Source of the DNA: Antarcticimicrobium sp033791545
GTDB lineage: Bacteria > Pseudomonadota > Alphaproteobacteria > Rhodobacterales > Rhodobacteraceae
Length of the DNA: 21,046 nucleotides
Assembly: GCA_033791545.1 (NCBI GenBank)
Contig: JASJGL010000079.1
Coordinates: forward strand, 1 to 21,046
Direction: 5' to 3'
Shown here: in pieces, positions 1 through 7,509 of the stretch
Position numbering within the stretch: the first letter of the stretch is position 1
Layout of the letters: the number at the start of each line of letters is the position of its first letter
The notes under the pieces: generated by a model
What the model was told of the DNA's origin: nothing
What the model saw: the letters and a program-made list of their open reading frames with translations, nothing else
The model's database searches: none
Position numbers and translations under genes: made by a program

Positions 1-386
1 ATCTGCACCACCACCCAGGCGCCCTTGACCATGCGGCTGAACACATCGCGGGCAAGGTTGTCGCCGCCCAGCAGATACCAGGCATAGTCGTCCGCTTCGG
101 CGCCGCGCAGCGGTGTGCCCGGCACCTTGTTCTTCATGCCCGAGGCCTGTCCCAGCGGATCATGGGTGATGATCAGGTCAAGCGCACCGAAAATCCCGGT
201 GAAGACCCAGAACATGACCAGCGCGAAGCCGATCATCCCGATCGGGCTGTCGAACAGCTTGCCATAGAGGCCCAGCCGCCGCTTGAACGCGATCGAGACC
301 GCGAACAAGAGGATCAGCGCGATCCAGACCGGGGTGAACTGGTACAGCACGCGGCCGATGATCTCGATTGTGGTGAGAGGGTCCAT
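1..386 (-). CDS. ABC transporter permease, DppC-like (partial, C-terminus beyond left edge)
   Basis: This is the first 128 codons of an inner-membrane permease of the dipeptide/oligopeptide/nickel importer class, cut by the window edge. It begins MDPLTTIEIIGR. A hydrophobic helix follows at about residues 20-33, then a basic stretch KRRLGLYGK and a second helix at about 50-68. Next comes a periplasmic segment ending in LLGGDNLARDVFSRMVKGA, the G-TD-x-x-GRD-type sequence that precedes the transmembrane core in DppC/OppC proteins. The start at 386 lies 15 bp after the upstream permease stop, and a GAGAGGA ribosome site overlaps that stop, so the two permeases should be co-translated and pair in one complex. 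The ATPase genes are presumably beyond the left edge. The substrate cannot be told from sequence. Confidence 0.9.
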   Translation of the reverse strand, partial: MDPLTTIEIIGRVLYQFTPVWIALILLFAVSIAFKRRLGLYGKLFDSPIGMIGFALVMFWVFTGIFGALDLIITHDPLGQASGMKNKVPGTPLRGAEADDYAWYLLGGDNLARDVFSRMVKGAWVVVQ

Positions 387-401
387 CTGTCTGTTTTCCT
401 C

Positions 402-1454
402 TCAAGAGATCCGGATGCGCGGATTAAGGTAGACATAGCCGATATCCGATATCAGCTGCGTCGCCAGAACCACGATCACCGAGACCACCGAAACCGCCAG
501 CAGCAGTTCGATGTCATTGTTGCCGGCCGCCTGCACCAGCGTCCAGCCAAAGCCTTTGTAGTTGAACAGCGTCTCGACAATGACGACGCCGTTCAGCAGC
601 CAGGGGAATTGCAGCATGATCACCGTGAACGGCGCGATCAGCGCATTGCGCAGCGCGTGTTTCATCACGATGTTGCGGAATGACACGCCCTTGAGCCGGG
701 CGGTGCGGATGTATTGCGCCGTCATCACCTCGGTCATGCTGGCCCGCGTCATCCTGGCGATATAGCCCATGCCATAAAGGGCGATGGTCAGCACCGGCAG
801 AAAGAAGTTCTCGAAATTGGCGTTCTCCATCGCGCTGGTGGCGGTTCCCTTGAACCACTTCAACCCCACCGTAGATGAGGCGAAAACGGCGATGAAGATC
901 ACGCCGGAGACATATTCCGGTGTCGCCGTGGTGACGATGGAAAAGGTCGAAAGCGACCGGTCCAGTGGTGAGCCTTCGCGCATGCCGGCCAGAACCCCGA
1001 CCAGCAGCGCCGAGGGCACCATCAGCACCAGCACCCAGAACATCATCTTGCCGGTCAGCCCGAGCCGCGTCGCGATGATGCCGGAGACCTCGTCGCGAAA
1101 TACCGTGGAATAGCCCCAGTCGCCTTGCAGGATGCCGCATAACTTGCGGCTTTGTGCGGCCTCTTCGGCGGTGACGGTGCCGCGCAGGCAGCGCCCGGTC
1201 ACCCCGTCCTCGCCCACATGGGTCCAACCCGGAGCCACGCCAAGCCACTGGCCGTATTTCACCGGCAGCGGCTGCATGTACCCGTGGCTGCCAAGCCAGC
1301 TTTCCACCGCCTCGTCGGACATGCGGAAATTGCCCTGTGTCTTGGCCAGCTTTTCCAGGTTCGGATAGAGGTTGGTCAGAAAGAACACGATGAAAGTCAG
1401 GCACAGTGCCGTCAGGATCATCACGCCGGATCTGCGCAGGATGAACAGTCCCAT
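402..1454 (-). CDS. ABC transporter permease, DppB-like
   Basis: Inner-membrane permease of 350 aa, the usual length for DppB/OppB proteins. An N-terminal transmembrane helix lies at about residues 11-31. A long periplasmic loop (about 32-130) contains GDWGYSTVFRDEV, the typical sequence just before the core helices. The core begins near residue 135. The cytoplasmic ATPase-contact loop is at about 235-262 (MTEVMTAQYIRTARLKGVS), matching the EAA motif of importers. The start codon at 1454 is preceded by CAGGGGGCCTT, a good ribosome site. It should form a heterodimer with the DppC-like permease that follows 15 bp downstream and receive substrate from the binding protein encoded just upstream. 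It is probably part of one operon with both. Confidence 0.94.
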   Translation of the reverse strand: MGLFILRRSGVMILTALCLTFIVFFLTNLYPNLEKLAKTQGNFRMSDEAVESWLGSHGYMQPLPVKYGQWLGVAPGWTHVGEDGVTGRCLRGTVTAEEAAQSRKLCGILQGDWGYSTVFRDEVSGIIATRLGLTGKMMFWVLVLMVPSALLVGVLAGMREGSPLDRSLSTFSIVTTATPEYVSGVIFIAVFASSTVGLKWFKGTATSAMENANFENFFLPVLTIALYGMGYIARMTRASMTEVMTAQYIRTARLKGVSFRNIVMKHALRNALIAPFTVIMLQFPWLLNGVVIVETLFNYKGFGWTLVQAAGNNDIELLLAVSVVSVIVVLATQLISDIGYVYLNPRIRIS

Positions 1455-1484
1455 AAGGCCCCCTGTTGGTCAGGTTGGGTATCA

Positions 1485-1573
1485 GCCCGTTTTCCGGGCG
1501 TATTGGTGGCGATGCGCGGGCGCGTCGCAAGGATTGGGGCCGCCCCGTGCAGGGACGACCCCGTAAGCGGGGT
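1485..1573 (-). promoter_or_regulatory. Intercistronic stem-loop cluster between binding protein and permease genes
   Basis: The 122-bp gap between the binding-protein stop and the permease start carries three short GC-rich inverted repeats. They are ACCCCG/CGGGGT with a 4-base loop (1558-1573), a GCGAxGCGC-type repeat with one mismatch (1509-1528), and GCCCG/CGGGC with a 5-base loop (1485-1499). None is followed by a T-run, so they are not clear terminators. Hairpins after a binding-protein gene commonly protect its mRNA or reduce read-through, giving more binding protein than permease. That role is inferred here. Confidence 0.4.
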
Positions 1574-1576
1574 GGC

Positions 1577-3244
1577 TCAGGCCGCCCAACCCCATTTGTA
1601 GTGGTGATGCTCATAGGTGATGTGCATGTCGGTGCCCACCAGCCCCTCGCGCATGTGACGATAGAGCGAGCGCCAGTAGGGTTGGATCGTGACGCCCTCC
1701 TGCTGGATCAGCGCCTCGCCCTTGGCGGCGATTTCGCGCCGCTTGTCGGCATCGGCGATGGCCAGCGCATCTTCGAGCAGCGCGTCGAACTCCGGATTGG
1801 CCCAGCCGAATTCGTTCCAGGCCTCGCCCGAGCGATAGGCCAGCGCCCAGATCTGCACCCCGAGCGGGCGGTGGTTCCAGTTGGTCGAGCTGAACGGGTA
1901 TTTCACCCAGTCGTTCCAGAAGGTATTGCCGGGCAGCACCGTGCGCTTGACCTTGAAGCCGGCGTCGCGCAGCTGGGCAGCCACCGCATCGGTGGTGTTC
2001 TTGCGCCAGTCGTCGTCGATCGAGACGATTTCATGTTCGAAATCCATCATCCCGGCCTCTTCCATCAGGGCGCGGGCGCCCTCGGGATCGGCTTTGATCG
2101 GCGGCAGCTCGGCATATTCGGGGTGGATCCGGCACACGTGGTGGTTTTCGGCCACCTCGCCGCGGTTGCCATAGCCCAGCTCCAGACAGATCGCATTGTC
2201 GACGGCCATCGAAAGCGCCTTGCGCACACGCGCGTCGGCATAGGGTTTCATGCCGTCGATCTCGGCCAGCTGGTTGGGCCGGATCACCACGGTCGCGGCG
2301 GTCACCACCTCGGACTGCACCAGACCGATATCGTTCATGATGTCGATGAATTCCCCCACCGATTCATACAGCATGTCGACTTCTTCGGATTCGATCGCCG
2401 CCAGCCAGGCCGAGGGATCGGTGCCATAATCGATATATTCGATGGTATCGAGATAGGGGCCGCCATAGACATCGGTGCCCCACCAGGGATGATCGGTGAA
2501 GCGCTCCAGCGTGGCGCCGACGCCGACTTCCATCCGGGTCAGCTTGTAGGGGCCGGTGCCGATCAGCTCGTTTGGGTCAGCGGGGTCATAGCTGGAATGC
2601 ACCACGGCGGCCGGATAGTCGGCGAGACCAGGGATGATCGAGATGTCTGGCGTCGCGCATTTGAGCAAAATGGTGGAGGCATCGACCACGGTGATGGCGC
2701 CGTCGCGGGCCTTGCCGGTGTCGGGATCGACCAGCGAGGCGACGCGCGCGGCCATCGAGTTGCCTTCGACATCCTTTTCGCACCAGCGCGTGAAGTTGCG
2801 GGCCACATCCTCGGCGGTGAAATCGTCCCCATTGTGCCATTTCACGCCCTGACGCACCTTGAGCGTGTATTCGGTGGCGTCGGCGTTGACCTCCCAGCCG
2901 TCCAGCAGCTTGCCGCGGAACGAGCCGTCGTTGTTATATTCGACCAGATATTCGCAGGTGCCGCTGGTGACGCAACCGATCTCGGACCAGTCAGCGGTGC
3001 GGGTATCTTTCAACGCCTTGACCTGCATCTGGACCCGCAGGGTGCCGCCCTGTTTCGGGGTGGCGGCCTGCGCCTCGGTTGGGGCGGCAAGGCCGATCAG
3101 CCCATAGGCCGCGGCGGAGGAAACACCCAGTGCGGTCGAGCGCGTCAGAAACTCTCGGCGGCTAAGCTTGCCGTCCCGGAATTCCTGCGCATGCATATGC
3201 GCCGCCGGATGAATGGGGGTGGCATGGAGTGTCGGGTTGTTCAT
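1577..3244 (-). CDS. ABC transporter family 5 substrate-binding protein, Tat-exported
   Basis: Periplasmic solute-binding protein (SBP_bac_5 family, peptide/opine/nickel type) of 555 aa that captures a substrate for the two downstream permeases. The N-terminus has a twin-arginine signal: SRREFLTRS at residues 28-36, then a hydrophobic stretch and an AQA cleavage site near residue 60. Mature-protein motifs include GGTLRVQMQ near the start, LLDGWEVNADATEYTLKVR, the family-typical GVKWHNGDDFTAEDVARNF, and NELIGTGPYKLTRM. The start at 3244 is chosen because AGGGAGA lies just upstream and the Tat motif is suitably placed. The frame stays open 42 codons further upstream, but those residues do not look like part of a signal peptide. 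It is the first gene of the operon. The ligand is unknown. Confidence 0.93.
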   Translation of the reverse strand: MNNPTLHATPIHPAAHMHAQEFRDGKLSRREFLTRSTALGVSSAAAYGLIGLAAPTEAQAATPKQGGTLRVQMQVKALKDTRTADWSEIGCVTSGTCEYLVEYNNDGSFRGKLLDGWEVNADATEYTLKVRQGVKWHNGDDFTAEDVARNFTRWCEKDVEGNSMAARVASLVDPDTGKARDGAITVVDASTILLKCATPDISIIPGLADYPAAVVHSSYDPADPNELIGTGPYKLTRMEVGVGATLERFTDHPWWGTDVYGGPYLDTIEYIDYGTDPSAWLAAIESEEVDMLYESVGEFIDIMNDIGLVQSEVVTAATVVIRPNQLAEIDGMKPYADARVRKALSMAVDNAICLELGYGNRGEVAENHHVCRIHPEYAELPPIKADPEGARALMEEAGMMDFEHEIVSIDDDWRKNTTDAVAAQLRDAGFKVKRTVLPGNTFWNDWVKYPFSSTNWNHRPLGVQIWALAYRSGEAWNEFGWANPEFDALLEDALAIADADKRREIAAKGEALIQQEGVTIQPYWRSLYRHMREGLVGTDMHITYEHHHYKWGWAA

Positions 3245-3402
3245 TGAAATCTCCCTGTGAGGCCGTTTTTCTTGGCTGAGGAACGTGGGCATGGCCCAAG
3301 CGGACACGGGCGGACCCATGCGGAAATCGTCGTTGCGATCGCGAGGTTCCCCATGCCGTTCATTCGGCATTAGAAATTCGCATCCGTCAACGGTGCCATT
3401 TC

Positions 3403-3430
3403 ACTATACAGTGTAAAAAAACGACATCAA
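3403..3430 (-). promoter_or_regulatory. Predicted sigma70 promoter of the ABC transporter operon
   Basis: Read on the minus strand, TTGATG (3425-3430) and TATAGT (3403-3408) are separated by 16 bases, matching the -35 and -10 consensus at 4 and 5 of 6 positions. The predicted transcript would start near 3396 and have a leader of about 150 bases before the binding-protein start at 3244. The promoter lies immediately downstream of the AraC regulator stop codon. Confidence 0.55.
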
Positions 3431-3447
3431 CAGGTCGCAAAACGACA
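3418..3447. promoter_or_regulatory. Putative AraC-family operator: two AAAACGACA direct repeats 21 bp apart
   Basis: AAAACGACA occurs at 3418-3426 and again at 3439-3447, so the copies start exactly 21 bp apart, two helical turns. The first copy overlaps the predicted -35 element of the transporter promoter and the second lies just upstream. AraC-family proteins carry two helix-turn-helix motifs and often bind such direct repeats next to the -35 box to activate. The adjacent AraC gene is the obvious candidate binder, by inference. Confidence 0.45.
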
Positions 3448-3466
3448 AGGTGTCCTAGATGTCGGA

Positions 3467-4273
3467 TTACGCGGCGGGTTTGGCCATGCGACGCAGGGCC
3501 GTCGGCGTTTTTTGTGTGTGCTGCTGAATGAACCGGGTGAAATAGGCGGCACTGCCGAACCCGAGGTGGCGGGCGATGTCCTGCACCGGCACCTCGGTCG
3601 AGATCAGCAAGTGCTGCGCCGCATGCAGCTGCCGTTCGGTCAGTAGGGCGGCGGCGGTGCGTCCGGTTTCGGCGCGGCAGACCCGGGTCAGGTGGGTCGG
3701 CGTGACCCCCAACGCCTCGGCGTGATCGGCCATGCTGGTGCTGTTGGCATGATCATGCACGATCCGCTCGCAATAGGCCATGACCAGCCGGCGCGCGGCG
3801 CTTTGCTGCGGGGCGGGGTCATCGGGCAGGTGACGGCGCAACCAGATCGCCATCAATTCGCCATAGGCGTGCATCGCGGAATGATGCAACGGGCGCGCGG
3901 CATTCTGTTCACGCCCCATCGCCTCGAACAGAACGGTCAGTTCGTTCTGGGCGGTCACGTCGCGAATCCGCAGGTGTTGCACCATCCGTGGCAGCGTCAG
4001 GGCGGCGGTGTCGGGGATCAGCAGCGCCTGCCCGAACCCGTTGCGCATCATTTCGATCGCCATCAGGTTGCGGGCCGGGATGAACAGCGTGTTGTGGGTG
4101 CCGATGCCGCGCCGCGCGCCGTCGATCAGCGCTACGCCCTGACCGCGTGTGATCCAGATCAGCAGATGCTCGGCCCGATCATGGGCAAGCTCAAGCTGCC
4201 AGGCGCCAGCCTTGCTCAGCTGCGCCAAGGTCACGAGGCGGAGATCGTCCATATCGCTCGGATCAAAGGGCAT
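3467..4273 (-). CDS. AraC-family transcriptional regulator
   Basis: DNA-binding regulator of about 268 aa. The N-terminal half (about 20-110) looks like the cupin-type effector-sensing fold of AraC proteins. The C-terminal half has the double helix-turn-helix: SMADHAEALGVTPTHLTRVC, and PVQDIARHLGFGSAAYFTRF, the highly conserved second HTH with its F-x-S-x-x-Y-F-x-R-x-F pattern. It lies immediately upstream of, and on the same strand as, the transporter operon, so it probably controls that operon in response to its substrate. The start is uncertain: ATG 4273 is used here, but an in-frame GTG at 4279 is equally possible, and neither has a clear ribosome site. The effector cannot be predicted. 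Confidence 0.92.
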   Translation of the reverse strand: MPFDPSDMDDLRLVTLAQLSKAGAWQLELAHDRAEHLLIWITRGQGVALIDGARRGIGTHNTLFIPARNLMAIEMMRNGFGQALLIPDTAALTLPRMVQHLRIRDVTAQNELTVLFEAMGREQNAARPLHHSAMHAYGELMAIWLRRHLPDDPAPQQSAARRLVMAYCERIVHDHANSTSMADHAEALGVTPTHLTRVCRAETGRTAAALLTERQLHAAQHLLISTEVPVQDIARHLGFGSAAYFTRFIQQHTQKTPTALRRMAKPAA

Positions 4274-4351
4274 AGGCACAAAAATGTCTGTTGGTGTCAG
4301 GGGTTATACCGCATTCACACCATAAATTCCGCCCCGGGACAAGCGGCGGCC

Positions 4352-5233
4352 TCAGCTTGCGGGGGGGATCGGCAACCAATGGCGCATTTTCGACCGGAAC
4401 CACGTGCGTTGGCGTTTGGCGAACTGACGGGTGGCAATGGTGGCGCGGGTGCGGGCCTCGTTCAGCGGAATTTCGCCGGTGATATAGGCCATCAACTCGG
4501 GCACGCCGATCGCCTTGAAGGCGGGCAGGGCGGGATCATAGAGGGCTTGCATCGCCTTGACCTCCTCCAGTGCGCCTTGCTCCAGCATGGCGTCGAATCG
4601 GCGGGTGATCCGGTCCAGCAGCCAGTCCTTTGGCACGTCAAACACCAGCGGCACCGTCTCGGCCAGTGGCAACAACGGCGGCGGGGTATCGGCCTGCCAG
4701 TCGGCCAGCGAGCGTCCGGTGGCGCGCTGCACCTCCCAGGCGCGTTGAACCCGCATCCGATTGTTCAGGTCAAGCCGCGAGGCGGTGCCTGGGTCAAGAT
4801 CCCCGATCAGGGTGGCGAGCGGGATCTGGTCGGCCTCGGCGCGCAGATCTGGTGGCGTCGGCGGGATCTTGGCCAGCCCTTGTGTCAGGGCGCTGAAATA
4901 CAGCCCGGTGCCGCCGACGATGATCGGACGCTCGCCGTCCTTCAGGATTTCAGCCACCTCGCGCAGCCAATGACCGGCGGAATACTCTGCATCACAGGGC
5001 ACATGGCCATACAGCCGGTGCGGCGCGATTGCCTCGTCCTGCGGGCTGGGCCGGGCGGTTAGAATGCGCCAGCAGGAGAACACCTGACTGGCGTCCGCAT
5101 TGACCACCACGCCACCGCGCGCCTGCGCCAGATCCAGCGCCAGCGCCGATTTGCCCGAGGCGGTGGGCCCGGCGATCAGCACCGGGCATTTGTCGGGAAT
5201 ATCGGGAAGCTTGTTCAGCCGCAGCATGTTCAT
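4352..5233 (-). CDS. miaA: tRNA dimethylallyltransferase MiaA
   Basis: Transfers a dimethylallyl group from DMAPP to the N6 of adenosine 37 in tRNAs that read codons starting with U, the first step to ms2i6A. It is a cytoplasmic enzyme of 293 aa, close to the usual 300. The P-loop GPTASGKS is at residues 22-29, followed by NADASQVF (about 45-52), the D-S-x-Q-type substrate region. Further family motifs are IIVGGTGLYFSAL and, near the C-terminus, ATRQFAKRQRTWFR. A second in-frame ATG at 5227 sits at better spacing from the GGAC upstream and could be the true start. It is divergent from pyrH across a 110-bp gap. In many other bacteria miaA neighbours hfq instead. Confidence 0.96.
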   Translation of the reverse strand: MNMLRLNKLPDIPDKCPVLIAGPTASGKSALALDLAQARGGVVVNADASQVFSCWRILTARPSPQDEAIAPHRLYGHVPCDAEYSAGHWLREVAEILKDGERPIIVGGTGLYFSALTQGLAKIPPTPPDLRAEADQIPLATLIGDLDPGTASRLDLNNRMRVQRAWEVQRATGRSLADWQADTPPPLLPLAETVPLVFDVPKDWLLDRITRRFDAMLEQGALEEVKAMQALYDPALPAFKAIGVPELMAYITGEIPLNEARTRATIATRQFAKRQRTWFRSKMRHWLPIPPAS

Positions 5234-5343
5234 TTGTCCAAAAGGGGCGAAACCCGCCCGTCACCGGTGGTTGCCGCATTGAATCTCGCGGCGATTTCCG
5301 ACATTTTGCGCGAAAATAACCCCGTGCCGGAGTGAAGCGCAAC

Positions 5344-6090
5344 ATGACCTCTTCCCCAGAGACAGCCCAGCGATCGAAGATCAAGAAATACAAGCGCGTC
5401 CTGCTCAAGATTTCGGGCGAGGCGCTGATGAGCGATCAAGGGTTCGGCCTGCATCCGCCGACCGTTCAACGCATTGCGCAAGAGGTCAAGTCGGTGCAGG
5501 AGATGGGCGTCGAGATCTGCATGGTGATCGGCGGCGGCAACATCTTTCGCGGCCTCGCCGGATCGGCGCAGGGGATGGAGCGGACCACAGCCGATTACAT
5601 GGGGATGCTGGCTACGGTGATGAACGCGCTGGCGATGCAATCCGCGCTTGAGGGGATCGGGGTCTTTACCCGGGTGATCAGTGCCATCCGCATGGATGAG
5701 GTGGCCGAGCCCTATATTCGTCGCCGCGCGGTACGCCACCTTGAAAAGAAACGGGTCTGCATCTTTGCTGCCGGCACCGGCAACCCCTATTTCACCACCG
5801 ACACGGCAGCCACGCTGCGGGCCAACGAAATGGCCTGCGAGGCGATCTTCAAGGGCACCAAGGTGGATGGGGTCTATGACAAGGACCCCGAGAAATTCAG
5901 CGACGCCGTGCGCTATGACGAAGTGAGCTATGATGATGTTCTGGCCAAGCGGTTGGGGGTGATGGACGCCAGCGCCATCGCGCTTGCCCGTGACAACAAC
6001 CTGCCGATCATCGTTTTTTCGCTGGACGAGCCCGGCGGCTTCCGGGGCATCCTGGCGGGCGAGGGCACCTATACAAAGGTGCACGGCTAA
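5344..6090 (+). CDS. pyrH: UMP kinase PyrH
   Basis: Phosphorylates UMP to UDP with ATP in pyrimidine nucleotide synthesis. It belongs to the bacterial amino-acid-kinase fold family and acts as a hexamer in the cytoplasm. The protein is 248 aa. Motifs are YKRVLLKISGEALM (about 17-30), the phosphate-binding GGGNIFRG, the UMP-contacting DYMGMLATVMNALA, and GTGNPYFTTDTAATLRA. The start ATG 5344 is preceded by GGAG. A GTG at 5332 is in frame but overlaps that site. It is the first gene of the envelope cluster. In many bacteria rpsB-tsf lie directly upstream of pyrH, but here miaA does, in the opposite direction. A GAATC (GANTC methylation site) lies at 5281-5285 in the upstream gap. No strong promoter consensus was found there. 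Confidence 0.97.
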   Translation: MTSSPETAQRSKIKKYKRVLLKISGEALMSDQGFGLHPPTVQRIAQEVKSVQEMGVEICMVIGGGNIFRGLAGSAQGMERTTADYMGMLATVMNALAMQSALEGIGVFTRVISAIRMDEVAEPYIRRRAVRHLEKKRVCIFAAGTGNPYFTTDTAATLRANEMACEAIFKGTKVDGVYDKDPEKFSDAVRYDEVSYDDVLAKRLGVMDASAIALARDNNLPIIVFSLDEPGGFRGILAGEGTYTKVHG

Positions 6091-6154
6091 GGCTATAGAT
6101 CGCGCAAACGTACAACGCACGAGCGACAATCCGAACTTTGGGGAGAGGGCAGAC

Positions 6155-6718
6155 ATGTCCGACGATTTTGAACTCGATACCAACGATCTGAAACGCCGCA
6201 TGGATGGCGCGATGGCCAACCTGCGCACCGAATTCGCCTCGCTGCGCACCGGTCGCGCCTCGGCCTCGATGCTGGAGCCAGTGATGGTCGATGCCTATGG
6301 GAGCATGACGCCGATCAACCAGGTCGGCACCGTCAACGTGCCCGAGTCGCGCATGGTGACGATCAATGTCTGGGACAAGGGGCTGGTCAACAAGGTCGAG
6401 AAGGCAATTCGCGAAAGTGGTCTTGGCATCAACCCGCAACTCAACGGCACCATCATCATGCTGCCGATCCCCGAGCTGAACGAGGAGCGCCGGCGTGAAC
6501 TGACCAAGGTCGCGGGACATTATGCCGAACATGCGCGTGTTGCGATTCGCAACGTGCGCCGCGACGGAATGGACCAGATCAAAAAGGCCAAGGCCGACGG
6601 CATGTCCGAAGATGACCAGAAATTCTGGGAATCCGAAGTGCAGGATCTGACCGACAAGATGATCGTTGCGGTGGACGAGGCGTTGGATCACAAGCAAGCC
6701 GAGATCATGCAGGTTTGA
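6155..6718 (+). CDS. frr: Ribosome recycling factor
   Basis: Splits post-termination ribosomes together with EF-G. It is 187 aa, as expected (about 185). The N-terminal long-helix region contains RMDGAMANLRTEFASLRTGRAS, and the beta-rich domain follows with TPINQVGTVNVPESRMVTIN. The C-terminal helices contain NEERRRELTKVAGHYAEHARVAIRNVRRDG, all standard family sequence. ATG 6155 is preceded by GGGGAGAGGG. It lies 64 bp after pyrH, the near-universal pyrH-frr pair, and ends 8 bp before uppS. Confidence 0.98.
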   Translation: MSDDFELDTNDLKRRMDGAMANLRTEFASLRTGRASASMLEPVMVDAYGSMTPINQVGTVNVPESRMVTINVWDKGLVNKVEKAIRESGLGINPQLNGTIIMLPIPELNEERRRELTKVAGHYAEHARVAIRNVRRDGMDQIKKAKADGMSEDDQKFWESEVQDLTDKMIVAVDEALDHKQAEIMQV

Positions 6719-6726
6719 TACGCATC

Positions 6727-7509
6727 ATGTCGCGCGAACCAGCCCCTGATCGCGCGCCCGTCGCCGATCCCGCCCCGGAAACGGGGGGCCCGACGTCGGC
6801 TTTGGCGCGGGGGCCGCGCCATGTGGCCATCATCATGGATGGCAATGGCCGCTGGGCGCAGGCGCGCGGACGACCGCGGCTGTTCGGGCACCACGCCGGG
6901 GCCCGTCGGGTCGGCGAGATTGTTCAGGCCTGCCCGGCGCTGGGGGTCAACTATCTGACGATCTTTGCCTTTTCGACAGAGAACTGGAAACGCACCCAGG
7001 CCGAGGTGGCCGGTCTGATGAGCCTGTTCCGCCGCTACATCGCCAAGGAAATGCAGGCACTGGCGGCCAAGAACGTGCGCGTGCGCTTCATTGGCGACCG
7101 GGTGCGGCTGGACGCCAAGCTGATCCAGTTGATGGACCAGTTGGAGCTGGAGACCGAAGGCAACGACGGCACCCAGCTGACCATTGCGCTGAACTATGGC
7201 GGCCGCGACGAGGTCGCGCGCGCCACCAAGCGGCTGGCGCAGGACGTGGCCGATGGCAAACTACTGCCCGCGGATGTGGACGAGGAAACCCTGCCGAAAT
7301 ACCTGGATACCTATGTTTTGCCCGACCCTGATCTGGTGATCCGCACCAGCGGCGAGGCGCGGATCTCGAACTTCCTGCTGTGGCAATCGGCCTATGCGGA
7401 ATATGAATTCATCGACACGCTGTGGCCCGATTTCACCGCCGAAGAACTGTCGCGCCTGTGCCAGAGCTATGGCGCGCGCGACCGCCGGTTCGGGGCGGTC
7501 ACGTCATGA
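6727..7509 (+). CDS. uppS: Isoprenyl (undecaprenyl) diphosphate synthase UppS
   Basis: A cis-prenyltransferase that condenses isopentenyl diphosphate with farnesyl diphosphate into the C55 carrier for peptidoglycan and lipopolysaccharide sugars. It is 260 aa. The catalytic motif HVAIIMDGNGRWA places the essential Asp at residue 38. FGHHAGARR follows, then FSTENWKR. The C-terminal signature RTSGEARISNFLLWQ and AEYEFIDTLWPDF bind the diphosphate. It has about 12 extra residues before the catalytic core compared with E. coli. ATG 6727 has only a weak ribosome site. A TTG at 6715 overlapping the frr stop would add four residues. The stop overlaps the cdsA start by four bases (ATGA), indicating translational coupling. 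Confidence 0.96.
   Translation: MSREPAPDRAPVADPAPETGGPTSALARGPRHVAIIMDGNGRWAQARGRPRLFGHHAGARRVGEIVQACPALGVNYLTIFAFSTENWKRTQAEVAGLMSLFRRYIAKEMQALAAKNVRVRFIGDRVRLDAKLIQLMDQLELETEGNDGTQLTIALNYGGRDEVARATKRLAQDVADGKLLPADVDEETLPKYLDTYVLPDPDLVIRTSGEARISNFLLWQSAYAEYEFIDTLWPDFTAEELSRLCQSYGARDRRFGAVTS

Noticed and set aside
1466..3247. Long plus-strand open frame opposite the substrate-binding protein gene
   Set aside because: It is antisense to a clearly recognisable binding protein with a Tat signal. Its own translation is rich in His, Gly, Asp and Arg, as expected for the reverse frame of high-GC coding DNA, and shows no family motif.
3245..3370. Upstream start at 3370 for the substrate-binding protein
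   Set aside because: It would place the Tat motif about 70 residues in, and the extra residues are not signal-like. ATG 3244 has a good ribosome site.
3692..5062. 456-codon plus-strand open frame spanning the AraC and miaA genes
   Set aside because: It crosses two real genes on the opposite strand and the gap between them, and its residue composition is that of antisense GC-rich DNA.
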